Below are positions 1 through 5,475 of a DNA stretch of 5,475 nucleotides, one piece after another (within the stretch, counting starts at the first letter, position 1; every line of letters begins with the position of its first letter). The stretch covers positions 1 to 5,475 of the forward strand of contig ONFK01000126.1 of assembly GCA_900317065.1 (NCBI GenBank). Direction: 5' to 3'. Below the pieces are notes generated by a model. It saw nothing but the letters and a program-made list of their open reading frames with translations. It was not told where the DNA came from and made no database searches. The position numbers and the translations under genes were made by a program. Origin of the DNA: an uncultured Bacteroidales bacterium. Lineage in GTDB: Bacteria; Bacteroidota; Bacteroidia; Bacteroidales; UBA932.

Positions 1-652
1 TGTCGAAGCCGAGTTTGAGGCCGGTGACCTGGTCGGAGAGGCCTGCGATGGTGCTGAGGGTGGAGTTGTCCTTGCCGGCTCCTACGACTTTGATGGCCTT
101 CTTGGCGAATTCAAGGAATTTGCCGGCCTCGAAGAGCACCTGCGCGCCGCTGGTGGAGGCGGTGACGGTTCCGGTCATGGAAAGATAGTTGTAGACCTTC
201 CCGAACTTCATCTTGAGCACCTTGTTCTCGTAGGTATAGGTGCCGCTGGCGATGGTCTTGGTGGAGCTTGCGATAGTGAAGGTATTGTCGCTGTTGAAGG
301 AGATGGTGGCGACACCGGGGACGATGCCGACCTTCTTGAGATAGCCGTCCATCTTGCTCTCGAGTTTCTCCTTGTATGCGCCTGCGGCGAGGGTCGTCAG
401 GGTGTTTTCGGTTTCGATTGCAGATGCGACGCCGGCATAGGTCCATGTGCCGGGAAGACTCACGTTCACATTCTGGGAGATAACCGTTCCGAGCACGGAT
501 TCGAGTATGCTGCCGGCCGTGTTGGCAACGCCCTGTTCAGTATTCTTGTTTCCTCCGAAGATTCCGCCGAGCAGACCGCCGAGGCCGCTCTGGGCGTTTG
601 CAGCAGATGCAAGCATAAGCATCGCAGCGATGGTAGCAAAGATTTTTTTCAT
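1..652 (-). CDS. DUF4923-family secreted protein (3' end cut by window edge)
   Basis: I translated this frame by hand. It opens with ATG at 652 and stays open to base 1, giving 217 codons plus one base, so the stop lies outside the window. Residues 1-21 form a Sec signal peptide (MKKIFATIAAMLMLASAANAQ, cleavage probably after AQ), which implies a periplasmic or outer-membrane location. A glycine-rich stretch follows (GLGGLLGGIFGG), then a β-rich body with a W-T-Y core (SLPGTWTYAG), SFNSDNTFTIASSTKTIASG and ending GLKLGFD. This pattern matches the Bacteroidales lipocalin-like DUF4923 family (Pfam), whose members usually end within a few residues of such a GLKLGF motif, so probably only a few codons are missing. 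The family's function is unknown. It starts 19 nt after the ThiL-like gene stops, suggesting co-transcription. There is no Shine-Dalgarno sequence, as is usual in this phylum. The family call rests on recalled wording, not a search. Confidence 0.85.
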   Translation of the reverse strand, partial: MKKIFATIAAMLMLASAANAQSGLGGLLGGIFGGNKNTEQGVANTAGSILESVLGTVISQNVNVSLPGTWTYAGVASAIETENTLTTLAAGAYKEKLESKMDGYLKKVGIVPGVATISFNSDNTFTIASSTKTIASGTYTYENKVLKMKFGKVYNYLSMTGTVTASTSGAQVLFEAGKFLEFAKKAIKVVGAGKDNSTLSTIAGLSDQVTGLKLGFD

Positions 653-671
653 ATACGCAAATGTTTGACAA

Positions 672-1643
672 TTATTCGTTTTCGTCTTCCTTCCATCCCT
701 GGGCGCGGAGCGGGAGTTCCACGCCTTCAGGGGTCACAAGCACGGTGCCGACCTCCTTTTGGGCGAGATGCCCGATGATGTCGAAGGTCTGGAAATCATG
801 GCGGAATTTATCGAGTTTCAAGATAGGGACAACGAAGAGAAGCTGATAATCTTCTCCACCATTCATTGCCGCAGATATAGGGTCCAGGTCCAGTTTTCTC
901 CCCAGTTCAAAAGAATTCCCTTCAAAGGGGATGCGGTCGGCGTAGACTTTGGCGCCGAAGCCGGTCTTGACGGCGATTCTCTTTACCGCGTCGGCCAGGC
1001 CGTCGGTTATCAGCACTCCCGCCGAGGGGATGATTTCCTCCTCTTCGAGTTTGCCGACGATTCCGGGGTCCAGTTCGGGTTTGAGATAGGCGCCTACCTG
1101 CATCCTGTACTGCTCGAGTTCCTTGTTGTCCCTGTCGCCTTTTTCGAAGCGCTCGAGCCCGCGCTCCATCACCCTCATTCCGAGGTAGGCGGCGCCGAGC
1201 CTTCCGCTGACGCAGAGAAGGTCCTTGCTCTGCGCCTTGGGGCGGCGGACTTCGGTGAGTTTGAGGCGCTCGCCGCTTGCGGCTACGCTGATGCACAGGC
1301 CGTTCCTGGAAGGACGCAGGTCCAGGGATACTTCCTTGTAGCCGTGCTCCTTCGCGGCAGCGCTGATACCGCTCCACAATTCTTCGATCTGCGGATAATC
1401 GAGTTTTGCGCTGACACCAAGGACGACAGACAGGGTCCCGGGATGCCGCAGCTGGGCGTAAAGCTCGCCCGTAACTTCCATAACCGCCTTGTAGCCAAGG
1501 TGTTTGAGGGGAAAGTATACCAGATTGAAATCGACTCCTTCGAGAAGTACCTTGTGCGCCGACGGCTCCGTCTGTTTGAACGGAGAGCCCTCATACAAAC
1601 GTCTGAGAGCTTCCTTCTTTCCTATATCTGCAAAACTTGTCAT
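672..1643 (-). CDS. ThiL-like AIR-synthase-fold protein, probable degenerate kinase
   Basis: This is a 323-residue cytoplasmic protein with no signal peptide. It aligns by eye with thiamine-monophosphate kinase (ThiL), which phosphorylates TMP to thiamine diphosphate. Retained features are LLEGVDF (33-39), PLKHLGYKAV (45-54), LCVSGRLGAAYLG (143-155), ITDGL (212-216, normally ISDGL), GGEDYQLLF (262-270) and AQGW (314-317). Three ATP/Mg-binding motifs are changed. The GIGDDAAV segment expected before LLEGV is missing, apparently a deletion of about 20 residues. NLSD reads VTGE (57-60). GGDTT reads SLDLR (106-110), keeping only the Asp. The frame has no stop or shift. I therefore infer loss or change of kinase activity and give no thiL symbol. 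ATG at 1643 is preferred over the upstream TTG at 1661, because the family-like sequence begins just after it (MTSFADIG). It lies 18 nt after the GH3 gene. A diverged but active ThiL remains possible. Confidence 0.85.
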   Translation of the reverse strand: MTSFADIGKKEALRRLYEGSPFKQTEPSAHKVLLEGVDFNLVYFPLKHLGYKAVMEVTGELYAQLRHPGTLSVVLGVSAKLDYPQIEELWSGISAAAKEHGYKEVSLDLRPSRNGLCISVAASGERLKLTEVRRPKAQSKDLLCVSGRLGAAYLGMRVMERGLERFEKGDRDNKELEQYRMQVGAYLKPELDPGIVGKLEEEEIIPSAGVLITDGLADAVKRIAVKTGFGAKVYADRIPFEGNSFELGRKLDLDPISAAMNGGEDYQLLFVVPILKLDKFRHDFQTFDIIGHLAQKEVGTVLVTPEGVELPLRAQGWKEDENE

Positions 1644-1649
1644 GTTTTG

Positions 1650-1657
1650 CAAAAATA
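1650..1657 (-). promoter_or_regulatory. Possible Bacteroidetes -7 promoter element (TAnnTTTG) before the ThiL-like gene
   Basis: On the minus strand the bases TATTTTTG fit the Bacteroidetes -7 consensus TAnnTTTG exactly and end 6 nt before the ATG at 1643. A -33 TTTG is not present at the expected distance; the nearest is TTCG at 1680-1683. Transcription from here would give an almost leaderless mRNA. The element overlaps the hairpin arm, so both readings compete. This is a weak call. Confidence 0.15.
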
Positions 1658-1677
1658 GCAATTATTTTACTGCTATT
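1654..1677 (-). terminator. Weak hairpin plus T-run between GH3 and ThiL-like genes (possible terminator or attenuator)
   Basis: A perfect 7-bp inverted repeat (AATAGCA and TGCTATT) with a 10-base loop spans the last GH3 codons and its TAA stop. On the minus strand the 3' arm runs straight into TTTTTG, the layout of an intrinsic terminator. The stem is AT-rich and short, so it would be weak, and it lies only about 10 nt before the ThiL-like ATG. It could lower read-through from the sugar genes into the ThiL-like gene, or be chance in a locally AT-rich gap. Confidence 0.3.
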
Positions 1678-3659
1678 GCCGAAGTTTTGACAATATCTTC
1701 ACACGATTCTCCGAGATAAAGCGTGTACGTTCCCGGATTCAGTCTCCAGTCGTGAACCGACGCATCGTAGAAGCAGAATGCCTCCCTGCCAAGATGCATG
1801 GTGACAGTCTGCGAAGCGCCTTTCCTGAGGAACACTTTCCTGAAAGCCTTCAGCTCCTTCTCGGGACGTGGCACGCAGGGAACATCTTCTCCCACATACA
1901 GTTGCAGGGTGGCGGCGCCGTCATAGCTTCCGGTATTGCACACGGTCACGCTCACGTCGAAACCGTCCGCCGCCGGCACGACAGAAAAGTCGTCATAGGC
2001 AAAATACGTGTAACTCAAGCCATAACCGAAGGGGTAGCGCGGAGTTTTGTCCTTATATCCGCGGTAGCCGACGAAAACGCCCTCCCCGTAAGTCACGAAA
2101 GGCACGGACAGCCCGCGTTTCGTATATGGTTTTTCAAAATTCCACCAGGCCTGCGAAGGATTGTCTTCGATATGTTCGGGGAAAGAAACCGGCAGATGCC
2201 CGGATGGTGAGAACCTGCCCGTGAGCATCTCCGCCAGGGCGAGCCCGCCTTCCTGGCCGGGGTACCATGCCCACACTAGGGCGGAGACCTTGTCGGCCCA
2301 GCGCGACACATCCACGGCTCCTCCGGCATAAACGACCACGATTACAGGTTTTCCTGATGAGAGGGCTGCCTCAATCATGCTTTCCTGCCCCTCCGGAAGA
2401 AAGAAACTGCGGTCGGAGTGCTCCTTTTCGGTCGTTTTGTCGAAGCCCACCGCAACCACGACCGCATCGGCCCTGGTCATGGAGACTTCCTGCGCCCCGA
2501 CCCTGCCGAGCCCTTCGCGCAAAGATACTGAATAGATGGGTTCAACCGCACCGCTGCCTCCGCCACAGGGGATTTCATCCGATTTGGGGCCTATCAGCGT
2601 GAGTTTAGCCTTTTTGCGCAGCGGCAGAACTCCGTCGTTCTTTAGCAGCACAAGACTCTCGCCGGCGAGGCGGTAAGCCACGTCGCGCGAGTAGGGATTG
2701 TCTTCGGAGATGCTGCTGTCGAGTTGCGGGCGGTCCAGGAAGCCGAAAGCGATGAAGGTCTGAAGTATGCGCCGGACCTTCTCATCTATCTGCTCTTCGC
2801 GTATCACCCCCTTCTCCAGCAGCGGCAGCAGGTATTCTTCCTTCATTGTCAGAGCCCTGGGCATTTCAAGGTCGACGCCGTTCTCCACGACGCTGACAGG
2901 AGAATAGGTGGCGGTCCAGTCAGACATGGTGAAGCCGTCGAAATGCCAGCGCTCCCGGAGCGTTTCCCGGATCAGGTAAGGATTCTCCGTCGCATGGACG
3001 AAATTCACCATGTTGTAGGCCAGCATGACCGAGCCCACATCCGCACGTTCCACCGCGGCCCTGAATGCCGGGAAATAAATCTCGTGCATGGTCCGCTCGT
3101 CGGCAACGGACGAAGAATGAAGGCGGTTCTCTTCCTTGTCGTTCAGGGCGAAGTGCTTGATGGTGGCCATTACGCCCTCGGACTGAACACCTTTTACATA
3201 ACTCACCGCCGCCTCACCTGCGAGGAAAGGATCCTCTCCGAAATACTCGAAGTTCCTGCCGCAGAGCGGGCTGCGGGCGATGTTCACTCCCGGGCCGAGG
3301 AGGATGTGGACTCCGCGTGCACGGGCATCCTGGCCGAGGGCCCGGCCCATTTCGTAAACGAGGTCTGGATTCCACGTAGCCGCAGCTGCGACACCGCAGG
3401 CGAACAAAGTGCTTTTTGTATTGTTGCGCACCCCCTGCGGACCGTCAGCCATGCGGATTTCAGGGATTCCGAGGCGCTCCACGGGAGCCATGTAAAACCC
3501 GTCACGATATCCTCCGAGAAGGGACATTTTCTCCTGCAGAGTCATCTGCGACACGAGGGCTGCCGCCCTGTCCTTATGTTCCTGGCTTACCGCCTGCGCA
3601 TTCACCTGCAAACAGAGCAGCAGGCAAAGGAATACTGATTCTATCTTATTTGATGCCAT
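1662..3659 (-). CDS. Secreted glycoside hydrolase family 3 (β-glucosidase-like)
   Basis: This 665-residue enzyme should release terminal non-reducing β-linked sugars (glucose, xylose or related) from oligosaccharides. Residues 1-22 are a Sec signal peptide with a likely cut after VNAQ; the Cys residues there do not form a good lipobox. The N-terminal barrel carries DGPQGVR (72-78, substrate-binding Asp72), GRNFEYFGEDP (134-144), KHF (168-170) and MSDW (245-248), whose Asp247 is the expected nucleophile. The second domain holds GGGSG (366-370) and ExxDR (413-417), making Glu413 the likely acid/base. PFGYGLSYTYF (543-553) leads into a C-terminal fibronectin III-like domain (about 560-665). The PA14 insert found in many Bacteroidetes relatives between GGGSG and the acid/base loop is absent. 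ATG at 3659 is chosen because the signal peptide starts there. The start overlaps the end of the esterase gene by 14 nt, implying coupled translation. The sugar specificity cannot be read from sequence. Confidence 0.95.
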   Translation of the reverse strand: MASNKIESVFLCLLLCLQVNAQAVSQEHKDRAAALVSQMTLQEKMSLLGGYRDGFYMAPVERLGIPEIRMADGPQGVRNNTKSTLFACGVAAAATWNPDLVYEMGRALGQDARARGVHILLGPGVNIARSPLCGRNFEYFGEDPFLAGEAAVSYVKGVQSEGVMATIKHFALNDKEENRLHSSSVADERTMHEIYFPAFRAAVERADVGSVMLAYNMVNFVHATENPYLIRETLRERWHFDGFTMSDWTATYSPVSVVENGVDLEMPRALTMKEEYLLPLLEKGVIREEQIDEKVRRILQTFIAFGFLDRPQLDSSISEDNPYSRDVAYRLAGESLVLLKNDGVLPLRKKAKLTLIGPKSDEIPCGGGSGAVEPIYSVSLREGLGRVGAQEVSMTRADAVVVAVGFDKTTEKEHSDRSFFLPEGQESMIEAALSSGKPVIVVVYAGGAVDVSRWADKVSALVWAWYPGQEGGLALAEMLTGRFSPSGHLPVSFPEHIEDNPSQAWWNFEKPYTKRGLSVPFVTYGEGVFVGYRGYKDKTPRYPFGYGLSYTYFAYDDFSVVPAADGFDVSVTVCNTGSYDGAATLQLYVGEDVPCVPRPEKELKAFRKVFLRKGASQTVTMHLGREAFCFYDASVHDWRLNPGTYTLYLGESCEDIVKTSAIAVK

Positions 3660-4746
3660 ATTTTCTGAGGATTCGGAGGACTGGCTTCTTGATCGACCTT
3701 GCCCAGAGGGTGTAGCCGTAATCACCGGGGTGGGTGCCGTCCACGGAGGTATAATGGTCGGGAGAAGTCGCATTCGTGCATTCGAGGAAATAGACGTCGT
3801 CATACTTCTTGCATGCGTCTTTCATCATCTTCGCGACGAGCGCGATGCGGTCGGCATCCCACTTCCGGTTGTAAGTGTCGAAATTGCCTCTCTCCCTGTA
3901 GATTGTCTGCTGGAATATCAGCGGCTTGCCCGGATGTGCCTTCTGCACGGCCTCGATGAACGGAATCAGGCGCTCTTCTATCTCCCTGGGCTCCGGATTT
4001 GAGAAGGTGTCGAAGAGGAAGGCGTCCACGTCTGGTGCTTCGCAAAGAACGGCAGCAAAATAGTCCTGCAATTTGCAGCGCCCGCTCACACCCAGGTTCA
4101 GGAACTGGATTCCGGTCTCGCGCGACAGGATTGAAGGATAGGCCATGCCTGCCTTGGAACATGCCGCGCCCTGGGTGAAACTGGACCCGAATACCGCCAC
4201 GCGGTGACGGAAAGGGTTGGGAAGAGGCTCGATGGCGGCCTCCTCCTTCACCCCGATTTTCAAAGACAGGATTTCGCTGAATCCCGGGAGATACAAAAGA
4301 CACTCCTTGTTCCCTTCCGGCAAGTTGGATATCAGCTTCAGGGGCTTTCCGGAGACCTTGTCGTCGGGAACTCCGGAAGCCGCCCAAAGCCACTGCCCGC
4401 CATCGCGTATGTACAGGTCGAAACCTCTCGCCATGAATGCGTTGGAATTGAGGCTGTAGGACTTGTACCCATACTCGGCGACGACCGTTATGGAAGGAGA
4501 GTCCGTGCTGAAAGCCACTGCCACGCCCGCAGAGTTCTGCAGTAGCCTGATTTCGTGAGATGTAAAGCCATGGAAGGCCGCCGTGTCGATTCTGTGATAC
4601 GGATTCGGCGTATCGGTGAAAACCTTTCCGACCAGCGTCAGCTGCGCCGCCTCCGTATACACATATTCTGTTGCTTTCCCCTGTGCGGCCGCAGAAAGCG
4701 GCAGCACAAGGGCAAGTGCCAGAAGAAGGGATTTGAACAACGTCAT
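3646..4746 (-). CDS. Secreted SGNH/GDSL esterase with N-terminal GxDLY domain
   Basis: This 366-residue hydrolase probably removes acyl (likely acetyl) groups from a glycan outside the cytoplasm. Residues 1-22 form a signal peptide ending in SAAAQ. Residues about 25-175 are a β-rich N-terminal domain with the signature GFDLY (108-112), matching the family described as the N-terminus of SGNH-type esterases. The SGNH domain follows. Block I is FGSSFTQG (186-193) with nucleophile Ser189. Block II is NLGVSG (217-222). Block III is DTFSN (246-250) with Asn250. Block V is DGTHP (336-340) with Asp336 and His339. All four S/G/N/H elements are present, so the enzyme should be active. Block II reads SGR where relatives, as I recall them, have SGN. 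It starts 12 nt after the EEP gene and overlaps the GH3 gene by 14 nt, which favours joint work on one acylated glycan. The exact substrate is unknown. Confidence 0.93.
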   Translation of the reverse strand: MTLFKSLLLALALVLPLSAAAQGKATEYVYTEAAQLTLVGKVFTDTPNPYHRIDTAAFHGFTSHEIRLLQNSAGVAVAFSTDSPSITVVAEYGYKSYSLNSNAFMARGFDLYIRDGGQWLWAASGVPDDKVSGKPLKLISNLPEGNKECLLYLPGFSEILSLKIGVKEEAAIEPLPNPFRHRVAVFGSSFTQGAACSKAGMAYPSILSRETGIQFLNLGVSGRCKLQDYFAAVLCEAPDVDAFLFDTFSNPEPREIEERLIPFIEAVQKAHPGKPLIFQQTIYRERGNFDTYNRKWDADRIALVAKMMKDACKKYDDVYFLECTNATSPDHYTSVDGTHPGDYGYTLWARSIKKPVLRILRKYGIK

Positions 4747-4758
4747 TCGATCGTAACT

Positions 4759-5475
4759 TTATAGCACAAAATCTATAAGGATCGGGAGGTGGTCGGAGGG
4801 GCGGAAGAAAGAGTGCACTTCGTCGCTGCGGACGGGAGTGGTGAATCTGTCTTCGGCTATTCTGGCCTCCTTGACCTTTGCTCCCAGGGCCTCGGTCACA
4901 TACACGAAGTCGATGCGCTGGCACGACTGTGCTGACGCGAGGAAACTCCTGGGGTGCATCTCACGGACAATGTCGCGGTACGGGGTACAGTTCAGGACGT
5001 AGTCGTGAACCATGAACCTCTTGTCATCTTCCGGATATCCGTAGAAGCAGTTGTCGAGCCGGGACACCGAATTGAAGTCGCCCATCATCATCCAGTAGTG
5101 CGATGACGCTTCAGGGTCGGTAAGGATGGTGGAAGAGCAGATTGTCTCCAGTTCCATCCTGCGGTAGAGGTCGCCTCCGCCACGTGCGGCATCCGCCTCC
5201 TGTTCCGCCTTCGAAGCCTTCTTCAGACGGAAGTCGTATGCGAGGGGGCAGGTGTGCAGGGTAACGATTTCGAGCGACTTGCCACGGACTTTTATCCGGG
5301 CCCAACCGGCTCCGTGAACAACGATGGAATCGGGTTCGGAGCCTGTGATTCGGGATACGTTCTCGATGGGGTACCGGGAGGTTATCACCTGGGGATAGCT
5401 GTCCCTGTGGGCGCCGACGTACACATATTTGTGTCCGTACCTGCGCGCAAGAGATTTCCAGTTGCCTACAAGGTA
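4759..5475 (-). CDS. Endonuclease/exonuclease/phosphatase-fold hydrolase (5' end cut by window edge)
   Basis: The frame is open from the right window edge to TAA at 4759-4761, giving 238 visible residues. It is a metal-dependent phosphoesterase of the EEP (DNase I-like) superfamily. Visible motifs are TSRYPI (32-37), TLHTCP (72-77, His74), MGDFNS (131-136, Asp133 and Asn135), RIDFVYV (187-193) and SDHLPI (227-232, the Asp-His pair). The N-terminal part with the catalytic Glu (the QE motif) and any signal peptide lies beyond the window. The GTG at 5424 is not the start: coding with family-like sequence continues upstream (for example RRYGHKYVYVGAH). The superfamily includes nucleases, sphingomyelinase-like and inositol-phosphate phosphatases, so the substrate is open. 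Relatives occur beside carbohydrate genes in Bacteroidetes, and here the gene leads directly into the esterase and GH3 genes. Confidence 0.9.
   Translation of the reverse strand, partial: YLVGNWKSLARRYGHKYVYVGAHRDSYPQVITSRYPIENVSRITGSEPDSIVVHGAGWARIKVRGKSLEIVTLHTCPLAYDFRLKKASKAEQEADAARGGGDLYRRMELETICSSTILTDPEASSHYWMMMGDFNSVSRLDNCFYGYPEDDKRFMVHDYVLNCTPYRDIVREMHPRSFLASAQSCQRIDFVYVTEALGAKVKEARIAEDRFTTPVRSDEVHSFFRPSDHLPILIDFVL

Noticed and set aside
587..625. Glycine-rich GLGGLLGGIFGG segment of the DUF4923 protein as a possible repeat element or antifreeze-like motif.
   Set aside because: It is a short linker right after the signal peptide, of a kind I recall as common in this family; the DNA shows no true tandem repeat.
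759..1658. A 299-codon plus-strand open frame opposite the ThiL-like gene.
   Set aside because: It mirrors the minus-strand gene almost exactly, has no recognisable family motifs, and long antisense frames are expected in GC-rich coding DNA.
1644..1661. TTG start at 1661 for the ThiL-like gene.
   Set aside because: It adds only six residues (LLFLQN) with no family similarity; ATG at 1643 is a better start.
2724..3638. A 304-codon plus-strand open frame opposite the GH3 gene.
   Set aside because: It lies wholly inside a clear GH3 gene on the other strand, and its translation is rich in His and Arg with no domain signature.
3660..3803. A 48-residue upstream extension of the GH3 frame.
   Set aside because: It overlaps the esterase gene's catalytic C-terminus, is low-complexity Ser/Thr/Pro-rich, and would put the Sec signal peptide inside the protein.
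3800..4924. A 374-codon minus-strand open frame overlapping the esterase in another frame.
   Set aside because: It is an out-of-frame reading of the esterase gene, rich in Arg and Gly and without motifs; the SGNH frame has all catalytic blocks.
4759..5424. GTG at 5424 as the start of the EEP gene.
   Set aside because: Protein-like coding continues in frame to the window edge, and a start here would omit the N-terminal catalytic part of the fold.

Overview
The window is a compact, single-strand stretch of a bacterial chromosome, very probably from the Bacteroidales (Bacteroidota). The evidence is a DUF4923-type secreted protein, a ThiL relative with Bacteroidetes-like wording (PLKHLGYKAV, GGEDYxLLF, AQGW near the C-terminus), a GxDLY-type SGNH esterase, and start codons without Shine-Dalgarno sequences. 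The DNA looks GC-rich by eye, which would suit an uncultured gut or rumen lineage. The genus is not determinable from this window, and the assignment is inference.

All five genes lie on the minus strand and read from right to left. They are: (1) an endonuclease/exonuclease/phosphatase (EEP) fold hydrolase, cut at its 5' end by the right edge; (2) a secreted SGNH esterase with an N-terminal GxDLY domain; (3) a secreted GH3 glycoside hydrolase; (4) a ThiL/AIR-synthase-fold protein with eroded catalytic motifs; (5) a secreted DUF4923 protein, cut near its 3' end by the left edge. Junctions are 12 nt, a 14-nt overlap, 18 nt and 19 nt, so all five could be one transcript. No stretch over 300 bases lacks a gene. 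I see no tRNA, rRNA, CRISPR array, insertion sequence, attachment site or origin.

Genes 1-3 look like a small carbohydrate or phosphoester module. The esterase would remove acyl groups from a glycan and the GH3 enzyme would remove terminal sugars, both outside the cytoplasm; the EEP protein's substrate is unknown. No SusC/SusD pair or sensor is visible, so a polysaccharide utilisation locus is not shown. Genes 4-5 may be a separate unit. A 7-bp inverted repeat followed by a T-run spans the GH3 stop and the gap before gene 4, and could be a weak terminator or attenuator.

The most notable item is gene 4. Its frame is intact and ThiL-like along its length, yet the N-terminal GDDAA segment is missing and the NLSD and GGDTT motifs are rewritten, which suggests a pseudoenzyme or a repurposed kinase fold. 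The GH3 enzyme also lacks the PA14 insert common in its Bacteroidetes relatives. I found no clear new multi-gene system.
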